Source of the DNA: Plantago major
Taxonomy: Eukaryota > Streptophyta > Magnoliopsida > Lamiales > Plantaginaceae
Direction of reading: 5' to 3'
Length of the DNA: 64,000 nt
Assembly: GCA_026545765.1 (NCBI GenBank)
Contig: CM048840.1
Coordinates: 8,095,765 to 8,159,764, forward strand
Shown in pieces: positions 12,945 to 22,957 of the stretch. The notes beneath the pieces were generated by a model that saw only the letters and a list, made by a program, of their open reading frames with translations, was not told the DNA's origin and searched no databases. Position numbers and translations under genes: made by a program. Position 1 is the stretch's first letter. Every line of letters begins with the position of its first letter.

Positions 12945-15140
12945 CTACTGCACAAGACGAAATAACCCAGGGCGAAATAACCCAACTGGTTGCTAATTTA
13001 AGTTTTAAATTATTTTCTAAAATAGGAATATATATAACAATAAACAAAGCTTAGTTGATGATACTGCTGCCATTGGGCGAAACACAATCTCGTCTGGCCG
13101 CTTCAATGGGCGGGTTTCTAGTTGAAGCTAATATATTTCCTAAAGTATCCCACTACGTAAAACAACTCCTGACAGATATACGTTTTGTACCCACAAAGTT
13201 AAAAGATCCAAAAAAAGAAAAAAGGAAAAAAAATTGCTAACAGCCGGTCCAGACGGCCCTCTATAAAACAAGTAGACCCACTGCACCGGGCAAAATAACC
13301 CAGGACGAAATAACCCAACTGGTTGCTAATTTATGTTTCAAAATAACCCAGGACGAAACAAGTCTACTAAGCTTCGGTTATTGTTATAAACGTTCCTCTT
13401 TTAGAAAATAATTTGAAACTTAAATTAGTAACCAGTTGGGTTATTTCGTCCTGCGTTATTTTGCCCGATGCAGTGGGTCTATTTGTTTTATAGCGGGCCG
13501 TCTGGACCGGCTGTTAGCAATTTTAGAACTCTGCAAGCTAATATAATTGTTTGATTCATAAACATTGGTAAAAAAATAGACCCACATATTTGGGGGATTA
13601 GTCTTTTAACTTGAAGACCGAGTAAAAAGAAAAAACAAAATAGCGGCAGCATTGCCTACTAAGTTGCGGTAATTGTTATATACGTTCCTATTTCAGAAAA
13701 CCATTTAAAACTTAAATTAGCAACCAGTTGGGTTATTTCGCCCGGTGCAGTGGGTCTACTTGTTTGTAACGGACCCAGTGGATCGGTTGTTAGTATTTTT
13801 TTTTTTTTGAAACTCTTTAACTTAGTGGGTACTAAACGTATATCTGACAGGAACGGCCCACTAGGCTGCCCCGCAACCACAAGTTTAAACTCTTAAAAGA
13901 GCGGCCCAGAAAACTGTGTTTTACCCAATGGCAGCAATATCATCAACTAAGCTCTGGTTATTGTTATATACGTTCTTATTTCAGAAAACAATTGAAAACT
14001 TAAATTAGCAGCCCACTGGGCTATTTCGCCCGGTGCAGTAGTCTACTTGTTTATAGCGGGTCGTCTAGACTAGACTGGTTGTCAGCAATTTTATAGTTTT
14101 TTTTTTTTTTTTTTTTTTTTGCTCTTTTAACTCAATGGGTATTGTACGTATATCTGACAGGAGCGACCCATTAGGTTGCTTTGCGTAGTGGGATACTTTA
14201 AGAAGTTCATATCTCAGAAAACTATTGAAAACTTAAATTGGTGGTCCAGAGGACTGTATTGTCCGATGCAGTAGTATACTTTGTAGCGAATTACTTAAAT
14301 TGCTTGTACACACCGATAAACTATTTAAAACTTAAATTAGCGGCCCAGAAGACTGTTTCGCCCGGTGCAGTAGTCCCCTTTTTAGCGAGTAACTTTTGCT
14401 TGTATATGGCGGCCCGCCTAGACTGGTTGTAAGCGATAATATCCCACATATTATGCCCAATAGGTAATATTTTTTTTATTTTTCTTTAAGTTACTAAGTT
14501 TAAGTAACAATTAAGTGATTAGGGTAAAGCTTCGATTATTGTTATAAACGTTCCTCTTTTAGAAAATAATTTGAAACTTAAATTAGCAACCAGTTGGGTT
14601 ATTTCGTCCTGCGTTATTTTGCCCGGTGCAATGGGTCTACTTGTTTATAGCGGGCCATCTGGACCGGCTGTTAGCAATTTTTTTTTCTTTTTCTTTTTTT
14701 TTTTTTTGGCTCTTTTAACTTTGTGGGTACAAAACGTATATCTGACAGGAGTTGTTTTACGTAGTGGGATACTTTAGGAAATATATTAGCTTCAACTAGA
14801 AACCCGCCCATTGAAGCAGCCAGACGAGATTGTATTTCGCCCAATGGCAGCAATATCATCAACTAAGCTTTGGTTATTGTTATATACGTTCCTATTTTAG
14901 AAAATCATTTAAAACTTAAATTAACAAACAGTTGGGTTATTTCGTCTTGTGCAGTGGGTCTACTTGTTTATAGCGGACCGTCTAGACCGGTTGTTAGATT
15001 TTATTTTTTTTTGGCTATTTAACTTAGTGGGTACTGAACATATATCTAACAGGAACGATCCACTGAGCTGCTTTACGTAGTGGAGTACTACAGGAAATAT
15101 ATTAGCTTGAATGAGCAACCCGCTCAGCTTCTTTAACCGA
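12945..15140. repeat. complex tandem/inverted repeat array with poly-T tracts
   Basis: About eight diverged copies of a ~260-330-bp unit. Each has, in order, a 'TTATTGTTATA..CGTTC' word, 'AACTTAAATTAGCAACCAG', 'TTGGGTTATTTCG', 'GCAGTGGGTCTACTTG', 'TCTAGACCGG', a T-run of up to ~24, then 'CGTATATCTGACAGGA'. The GCAGTGGGTCTACTTG word or a variant recurs near 13481, 13747, 14034, 14266, 14367, 14626 and 14951. The first part (12945-13330) lies in the opposite orientation to the rest. The short reading frames in it (for example 13055-13240) are repeat artefacts. I cannot assign the array to a known element. Confidence 0.75.
13236..13520. repeat. imperfect palindrome at the orientation switch of the array
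   Basis: The left arm (about 13236-13332) and right arm (about 13417-13520) are inverted copies covering 'GGTCCAGACGGCC', 'GACCCACTGCACCGGGC', 'AAATAACCCAGGACGAA' and 'ATAACCCAACTGGTT'. A spacer of about 85 bp separates them, so the stretch could form a long hairpin in single-stranded DNA or RNA. Confidence 0.7.
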
Positions 15141-15184
15141 GTTGAGTAAATTATCATCAGCCAAAAAATGGATTCTAAACCCTA

Positions 15185-15690
15185 GTGAATAGAGACGCCA
15201 CAGTCAGCAGTGTTCTCCCCTTTTGTTCATCCCTTGGTTTTCTTTGGGCTCTAAATCTTGATTCCTCTTTTCCATCTGCCCCAGGTAAGAGCATCTTGTA
15301 CAGTTATTCAATTGCCGTTGTTCTTGATTCTACATTGATCAACAAAAATCCCTCTTTTCTCCCTTGTTTCATCAGTCACAATTCCAAAAATGGTTGTTGC
15401 TGTTCTTCATCTTGTTCGCAGATCTGCTACTAGTTATTGTTTGAGCTACTTGTTTTGCAACGATTCTGCTCTCTTTACCAAATCCCATCATTTTTGTGAT
15501 GTTTATTCTCTATCACACTTCTCTACAGCCTCTACCAAGAAATCACCTTCAACCATTGTTACTCCTTCATTTCCGAAAGATTTCTTTATCGATAAATACC
15601 AATTCTCTCCCCAAATTGCTTCCAAAGCTGCATCTGCTTCAGCTTCTATGAGAAACCCATCTTACTCGATAGTGAGACGGTCGGGGGCCG
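15185..15690 (+). pseudogene. truncated mTERF-family gene fragment
   Basis: Starts with UTR-like sequence and a likely intron donor (CCCCAG|GTAAGAG near 15284). A reading frame from 15390 begins MVVAVLHLVRR, is Ser/Thr-rich like an organelle transit peptide, and then reads FFIDKYQFSPQIASKAASAS followed by MRNPSYSIV. That resembles the first helical repeat of plant mTERF proteins, organelle transcription/RNA factors, which typically have a 'kyqFSPeiAskaas...lrnPe.sdsil' pattern. After about 15680 the similarity stops abruptly and unrelated sequence follows to a stop at 15743. The remaining mTERF repeats are absent, so this is a 5' gene fragment, perhaps captured or left by a rearrangement. Family assignment rests on this short motif only. 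Confidence 0.5.
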
Positions 15691-16620
15691 ATTACTTGTA
15701 TTGGGCATCGGTGCAGCTCCATGACGAACACGGCAATGGCTAGGAACCTCTTCCTCACCATTAAGCCCCATGGTTTTTGCTCGTTTCAGGTACAAGGTAG
15801 GAGTAATGGGGTTTTTTGTTTTCCCCTCTATTTTGCTTGCTAGTTGTTATCGAATTGGGGTTTTTTGGGTGTTGTTAATGAACTTAATTGCCATGATTAT
15901 CGTGATATGGCTGGGCAACAAGCATTCATTGGATGTCTGGGCAGCACAATTAAAGCTACCCAAGCTACTATGGCAGCACGCCAACATAGCTATAGCAGTT
16001 TTTACAGAACCTATGCAAGGCTACTTTTTATAGGTTTTGTATTTGTCTAAAGTCACCCAAAAAGCAACGGGTGGAGACCTTTTTTTAGCCAGATCTCGTA
16101 CTGGACACCGAGCTCCCCTATTGAAAAGAGGTGGTATTAGGAGATACCAACTCTAGAGAAAGACTAAAAAGACATACTTTGAGTAATTATATAGAAGCCC
16201 CAAACAAAAAGCCAACTACAAAAACACCCCAACCCAACCAAGGGCCATAAGGTGGGTCTTTGTAAACGGATATACAGGTAAGTATATATAGCACAACCCA
16301 ACCCACTTTCACCATAATTCTCGCTAAACCCTAGAAAACAGAACAAGCAAAAATCATCTCTCAAAAAATCGACCCCTCTCGTCTGAAACTGCTTGAAATC
16401 GCCGGAAACTGCCTGAAACCGCCGGAAAACAGCTCGAAAACGTCTCTCTCAACATGGTTTCTATGTAATCAAGCTCGGAAAAAGCTAAAAAAAACGGCCC
16501 GATCTCACCGGAAACAACATTACAAAGGTACGAAAAGTTAGATCTCGACCTAGTTTTTGTGAAATCGGTGTTTATTTCGCAATTGTAGTTGAAATTTCGA
16601 ATCAGATCTGAAAATCGCGT
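15691..16620. other. intergenic, no gene seen
   Basis: Unrelated sequence follows the mTERF fragment. At 16370-16470 there is a C/G-richer stretch with a repeated 'GAAACTGC..GAAATCGCCGGAAAC' phrase that looks like a plant 5' UTR, but no convincing start codon and frame follow. Confidence 0.4.
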
Positions 16621-18110
16621 AATTTTTGTTTCAAGTGTTCTAGCTAATTTGTGTTATGTTTTGGCTTATTTTTGTAATGTTCTTGCTTATATGTAGGATG
16701 TTAAACTAAACAGAGCACATAAAATATATGCTCGAAATTGGTGTTTCTACTACGATTTGGTTGTTTATCCACCGATCTACTCAAAATATGCTCGTATGTG
16801 AGTTTCAACAATGTTTTGATTCAAATATTAATTAATTAATGATTTTTTTCACAATAGAATTTGAAATTTGAAAACAGATCTGAAAAAATCGCGTAGAAAA
16901 CCGCTCAAATATTCTAGTTAATTTGTACAATGTTGTGGCTTATGTATGTAATGTTATATGTGATATGAGCATGTAATACGTGTAGTGTTGCTAATAATAT
17001 GTGTTATGTGTTGTCTACAATGTTCTACGTTATTTGGGTAACGTTATTAACATATCTCTGTAATGTTTTCGTAAATGTGCAGTGTGCAGTGTTACATCAA
17101 TGCGGTATGTGTTGTCTACAATGTTCTACGTTATTTGTGTGATGTTCTACGTTATTTGTGTAATGTTCTATATGTATCTCTGTAATGTTTCGTAAATGTG
17201 CAGTGTACGTTGTTATATCAATGTTTTATTTGTTTTCTACAATGTTGTACGTTATTTCTGTAATGTTCTCAACATAAATGTTTCTGGAACTGCATGACTA
17301 CAAAGTTAAGTATATATCGTGCCGTTACTATTAGAAAATATGTATAAATGTTCTGAGTCATGACTACAATGTTCCTGGAAAATGCATGTAATGTTTTCAT
17401 GATTATGCCGTATGCAAAATGTTATAACTATCTTCTCATTTAAGTTGGGAAATAAATGTTGTTGGTTATACCCTCGATGTTAGTGCTTATATAATCAATG
17501 TTATCACTTATATAGCCTATGTTCCTGTGTTTAACTGTTATGTTCTCATCAACGTCATATTTGGGATCAACTGGAGAAGTACATTGTACAAAGAAGATCA
17601 GAATAAAATGATGGAGATAACAATGCAACCAACGACATTGTTGACGAGGCAAATCAAGAACCTGAGGAAACTCTAAATGTGATAAAAGAAAAGTCCATGT
17701 CTTAGCTTATGTTGTCTATTTTATATCCAAACAATGTTCTTACATATTCATATGTGTGACACTCCATATATTACGATTCTGAGAAATGTTTTTTCCGTAT
17801 TTGTGTAATGTTCTTAACTATTTGAGTAATGTTCCTATTTATATGAATTATGTATAGAGTATAATGTTCTTAACTATGTTGACAGTGTTCTCAACTATTT
17901 GAGTAAAATGTTATTAGGTATATAAGTGATGACCTAGGGTATAATGTTCTTAATATATTAGTAATGTTCTCAACTATTTGGGTAATGTCCTCAACTATTT
18001 GAGTAATGTTTTTAGGAATTTCTATAATGTTATCATAAACGATATTTTATATATTTACACAATATTTTAATATATTTAAGTAATGTTCTTAACTACATAG
18101 CTGAGTCGAG
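16621..18110 (+). repeat. degenerate repeat tract of TAATGTTCT-like words
   Basis: About 1.5 kb in which phrases such as 'GTAATGTTCT', 'TTAACTATTTGAGTAATG' and 'ACGTTATTTGTGTAATGTTC' recur dozens of times at irregular 15-40-bp spacing. The same words appear at about 28975-29050, beyond Helitron 2. A short acidic peptide frame (DGDNNATNDIVDEANQEPEE, about 17610-17670) lies inside and could be an exon of the parent element, but the evidence is weak. Confidence 0.65.
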
Positions 18111-18199
18111 TAGAAACCTTACATGAATAATCATGAACATTACTTAGTTAAGTCGAAAACTTATCCAATAAACGAAGAACATTAACTCAAATCGAGTAA

Positions 18200-20552
18200 C
18201 ACTACAAGAATTTTGTTAAATAGCGACGGACCCCTTAACAACGGATCGCTAACTTTAGCGACGGATAGGGCGAAACGCCCTGTACGTCGCTAATCCGTCG
18301 CTAATAACGACGGATAGTCTATCCGTCGTTAGTTTTTGTTGACTTTTTGATTTTTTAAAAATGAAAAATAGTATTTTAATTAACGACGGATAGATTATCC
18401 GTCGTTAAATATTTAATTTAAAAAAATTAAATCTAACGACGAATAGAATTATCCGTCGCTATTTAGTGACGGATAATTCTATCCGTCGTTAAACTTAATA
18501 AAACGGGAAACAGACAGCCTTCTTCCCCCATTTCTATTCTGCTTCTTCTTTCTTTTTGTCTTCACCATTTTCGTCCATTTCCAACTCCGATCAAAACTCC
18601 ACCATTCCGATCAATCTTGTACTCTTTTCGAAGCTCGTTGAACAAGAAACTCGGGTGGCCATTCAATTCCATCATTCTTCGGCTATTTTTTCCGCAATTG
18701 AAGGTATTAGTCTAAAACCCTTACTTTGTTAAATTTGGGATTTTTGCTAATTTCGAGCAATTGTATGTTTTTAGAAGTTTGCACTAGCTAGTTTAGCTTA
18801 TATTAAGTAGTGGGTTAAACTTGAGGTTGTTTAATTGATAGATTTAGATCAATTTTGAGCAATTGTATGTTTTTGAATTGTTAGTATCATGTTAGGATAT
18901 TTGTAAGTATGTATGATATTTAATTTGATGTTTTCGTATATGTAGTAGGATTAGTGAGATTTGGTTGAGTTTTTTGAGACCATTTAGATTTAGAGATTTT
19001 GGTGGTTGTAGTATAATTGGCTCGTATTAACTTAGAAAGAATTATTGTTGTTTTAATTTATAATTCGTAATTGTAATGGAATTTTGAAATTCATAAAAAA
19101 AAAATTCAAATGTAAAATACATGTAATTCATGAAATTTGTAACGTATTATAATTAACAATGCAATTATAGCCAGGAATTGGAATTGGTTGTAGTATAATT
19201 TGCTCGTATTGACTTGTTGTGAATTACTACTATTTTAATCTACAATATGAAAGCTATTATTGGATTCTTCAAGGATGAATTCTCCACCTTCGTCGCCTCC
19301 TCCACCGTCGCCTACACCATTGCCGCTTCCACCCGATTCATTGGAGTATCATTGGAGTTCTGCCGAGTAAGTATACTTCGTCTTTCTTAGTAGTAATTTC
19401 ATTTCTAACTTGTAAACTGTATTTTGTAGTTAATTTAGCACAATTAATATTTAACCTCGTTTTTTTTTATGTATGTAGAAATTGCGATATGCTCTCCTAT
19501 GCAGACATGTGGACAAGTTTTTCTGCTTTCGATAGAGCATTGGAGGCAGAAATGAAGGCCGATGAAGATGCAAACATGGCTAAAACCAATGCTGGGAAAG
19601 AAATGGATGATGAAGATTTTGACATGACCATTGAGAAGATGATGAACTTTCGATTATTTGAAAGTTCATATCACAGGTTTGAATATAGACGGAATCATCT
19701 CTAGGTTAGTGTATATATTTGTATCTTATTTGTGATAATATGATCATTCTTCTTTATTTGTTTGTGCTTTATTTGTGAGTGGTACGTTAGCCACTATATG
19801 TGAGACTGAACTTGGGTGATATGTTAGTCACCATTGTCTTAGCTGCTTTTAGGACAATATGAGTGGTATGTTAGCCACTATATGTGGGTGATATGTTAGT
19901 CACCATTTGTGTAGTATGCATAATTTTTCATCCATAACTCATGGTATGCACTTTACGATTTCAGGCTGAGGTGGTGAGGAGGATCGATATTCGGGAGCTG
20001 TCAATTCAAGAACAAAACAACATCTTCTTAGCCTTGATACATTTATGTTATGCTTCTCCTAGATATTTCGTTTTGAACTTCTGTTTTTCTGCCACTTGAC
20101 CTCTTGTTTTAGCTTATGTACGGATATTTACTTTTTTTACAGATAATTTGTATTTTGTCGAATTATTTCTGTTTAATTAAAACAATTTCATTATTCTGGA
20201 TTTACAATTGACATTATATTTGTGAAACAGGTGAAATATGAAAACATGCATCAAAATTTTTAAAAAAAAATTCAAAATCTTCTCAATTTAGTGACGGATA
20301 AAGTATCCGTCGCTAAAATCCAGTAAATTTATATTTAAAAAAAAAAAAAAGCTTTTGAGCGACCGATAATATCCGTCGCTAAAAAGTCAATGGTTTATCC
20401 GTCGCGATTTAGCGACGGATAAACTGGGACGACGGATTTTTTATCCGTCGTCCCGTTATCCGTCGTCCCGCTTCCCGTGGGACGACGAATTTTTTATCCG
20501 TCGCTAAGGACTTAGCGACGGATCGGCACTGTTTTAGCAGATTCTTGTAGTG
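18200..20552. mobile_element. non-autonomous CACTA (En/Spm) transposon
   Basis: Terminal inverted repeats CACTACAAGAATTTTG at the left and ...AGATTCTTGTAGTG at the right. A perfect 3-bp target duplication TAA (18197-18199 and 20553-20555) flanks them, as expected for the CACTA superfamily. Both subterminal regions (18220-18510 and 20285-20525) are packed with the word GACGGAT or its complement ATCCGTC in both orientations, the typical binding-site array for a CACTA transposase. Length 2353 bp. No transposase is present. A small two-exon gene lies inside (19275-19704). A leader-like pyrimidine-rich stretch occupies 18530-18710. Confidence 0.93.
19275..19704 (+). CDS. small two-exon gene inside the CACTA element, function unknown
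   Basis: Exon 1 is 19275-19366 and exon 2 is 19479-19704, joined by an intron with good borders (GA|GTAAGT ... TATGTAG|A) that restores frame across a split Glu codon. The predicted product is 105 aa. It begins MNSPPSSPPPPSPTPLPLPP, a proline/serine-rich head. A central acidic, probably helical part follows (for example FDRALEAEMKADEDANMAK and MDDEDFDMTIEKMM), and the tail is basic, ending in EYRRNHL. I recognise no domain. It may be a relic of an accessory transposon gene or a captured host fragment. The upstream leader-like region (18530-18710, ending at a possible donor near 18702) would give a 5' non-coding exon. The frame is open throughout with no stop, which is unusual in such decayed surroundings. 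Confidence 0.5.
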
Positions 20553-20591
20553 TAACTGAATATGAATTAGTGTAATAATACTAGTACTAAC

Positions 20592-20608
20592 CCGTGGCCA
20601 TGCCACGG
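20592..20608 (-). repeat. Helitron 3' hairpin (element 2)
   Basis: Perfect 7-bp stem CCGTGGC / GCCACGG with a CAT loop, 7 bp inside the terminal CTAG (20581-20584). It is the longer-stemmed counterpart of the hairpin at 5568-5580. Confidence 0.85.
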
Positions 20609-20989
20609 TATAGTTTACTTTTAATAATAAATAGAAATTTTAGGATTAAATAAATTAATCGAGAAAATAAGATAGTCAAAATTCCTTGTAGACAACGTTG
20701 GTCGTGGTGTCGGTCGGTAGTCATTCTTCATCCAATATTATATCATTGAGTGTTTATTTATGCTAACTATAGAAAATGTAAAAATAGGTCATACAGTATT
20801 TGACTTGTTAATTAGTAACATGTTCATATTTTTTTACAAAAAAATCTATCCCTCAAACGGAACCAAAATAAAATACAAAAGTATATAACACAATCAATAG
20901 GTTTGTTCACAACAATCTCACGGTGATATGTGGCCACCCCACCACACACACACAAATATTATACAAACGTAATTTCACATGTTACGGTT

Positions 20990-21250
20990 GTTTTTTTCCA
21001 ACCCATCGGTTTCCAGCAACCCCGGGGGGGTTTGCGTCGCCCCCCCCCCCCCCCCCGGGGGGGGCCTGTTATGGATGAAGAAAGCAAAGAGAATATAGAA
21101 GAAAGTTTCCCCGCCTAGAGAGTAACTGCTGGACCCCCCACCCCTCCTGGCCCGTCATGGAGATCAAGAAAGTACAAAGAAGATCGAAGACATTTTCCCC
21201 GCCAAGTGAGTATCAGCTGATTCCCCCGCCCCCCACCCTCTGCCGGAAAA
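20990..21250. repeat. G/C homopolymer stretch and ~95-bp tandem duplication
   Basis: At 21018-21063 there are runs of G8, C18 and G8 with little else. Next to them two diverged copies of a ~95-bp unit follow (about 21063-21148 and 21149-21245). Each holds 'CATGGA/TATGGATGAAGAAAG', 'AGA..GAAGA' and 'TTTCCCCGCC', and ends in CCCCC-CACCC. The homopolymer runs may be collapsed or mis-sequenced. Confidence 0.6.
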
Positions 21251-22032
21251 AAAATGTAGTTTTTACTAACTTAATCATAAAAATTTGCGGTCGGGTCTTG
21301 TAACAAAGGTATGGAACGGGTTCAAGTATATACCAGACCGGACCTGAACATCATTATTTCGAACGGGGTTGAAATTCGGGTTGGATAGAACCAGTCATTC
21401 CAGCCAGAGATCATAGAGAAGAGAAGCCTTATACCTCATCCTGCCGATAGAATCTTATACATAAAGAAAAAGAAGTCTTCACATGTAAAATGTTGTTGAT
21501 AAACATGTAAAGATCAACACACCACCAATTAGCTCACGTGTGTCTCTTCTATCTTCTGGAACTGAAAAGAGCACGTCTACTACACGATTCATAGAACATT
21601 CTTAGAAGATCAGTTGAAGGGACCATGTCAAGCATAGATCCAAAGGTCCTCCTATCTGGATTCATGCCCATTAAGAAAATTAGTGTGTGGGTGACAATTT
21701 TGATGGAATTATGGGATTAGAAGATTTGATTAATCACATTTATAAATAGTTACAAAGGTTGAATATTATTAGCAGAATTATGTAACCAAAATTGATTAAA
21801 ATTTTAAATGTAACAGAACCATATACGCATTAACTTGGCATAAAAAATAAATTTACCCTGATTATAATTGTTTTGTAATTTTTAATCCAAAAAAATGAAA
21901 GTATTTCTCACATTGATTTGAGGCCAAAGTATTATAGCTAGAATTGATAATAAAAACTGGTCTTTATAATATATGGCTAGATCTCATCTTCACATGCCTA
22001 AAAATTGAAAATTAATTTATTATTTTATTTGT

Positions 22033-22900
22033 TGTTACGGACATGTGTCCAATCCGTTAAGGGCGCTATAGAGCGTGTCCTAAAGCACATCACGGCTTAA
22101 ATAGCCAATTCAGTACTGGTCCGACCTCACATGGTCCGGCCAAAGTGAATCAACCAGTACGCTAAAGTCACTGTGCCCTCACAGCAAGTCCGAGCTAGCT
22201 GGAGAAGGGACTTCTAAACCTGGCTACGTCAGTACAGAGATGCCAAACGGACCGTACGAGAGAATCTCGGACGCCACCATCACTTCAAGACCAAACGTAT
22301 AACAGAACTACTGAGATACTTCCGTGAGACTCTTGGCTCGGACATCCAGAGTTACCCAAGGGCAGATCAACCAAGCGCATGATCCGCTTGAGGGACTAAC
22401 ACGGACCCAACAGGCGGAACAGTACTCAAGTAGGGAAAAGGTCCAAACTACCCTCCCAGACCCATTGATTAGTATTGGATTACTGTTCACTAATGAGCCA
22501 TAGGCCAAAGGTAGCATTGGTGTTCAAATCTGAAGCGTACACTTGGCATCATCTTGTGAGCCACCTCATAAGCATATGATAACTATAAATATAGCACAAG
22601 GTCCAAGACATAAAAGGAAAAAAGAGGTATCAATGTGGGAATCCCTAAGCCAATTCCCAAGTGTTATCGTAATCCCTCATAACTATTACATTGAGAGCTT
22701 CCAACTCTCTCTTGAGTAAAGTCTCTTACCGGATTGACATAGGCAATCCGGGTAACCCATTCTAACCGCCCCCCACTTAGTCCTTTCAGGTACGCAAGCT
22801 CGGACCGGTACTACGTCGGACTTTAAGTCAGAGGCGGGCCTTAGACTAGGTTGCTTGTAATAGTTTAGTTAGTTAGTGTTCGAGGTTTTACCCCTCAACA
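22033..22900 (+). repeat. 5' LTR of the gypsy element
   Basis: Begins TGTTACGGACATG and ends CCCCTCAACA, i.e. TG...CA, and is followed at once by the primer-binding region. About 868 bp. Without a 3' LTR the start cannot be confirmed by comparison. Confidence 0.75.
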
Positions 22901-22921
22901 TTTTGGCACCGTCTGTGGGAA
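22901..22921 (+). other. primer-binding region of the gypsy element
   Basis: TTTTGGCACCGTCTGTGGG directly follows the LTR. This TTTTGGC-CCGTCTGTGGG form is the usual sequence after the 5' LTR of plant Tat-type gypsy elements. Confidence 0.7.
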
Positions 22922-22957
22922 ACTTTATAAGAAGTTTTCGTGTTTTGAATTGAGCTG

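Noticed and set aside
13055..13240. 61-residue frame MMILLPLGE..., repeated at 14671-14862
   Set aside because: Part of the repeat array, recurs with the repeat in both orientations, ends in poly-Lys from the A-run.
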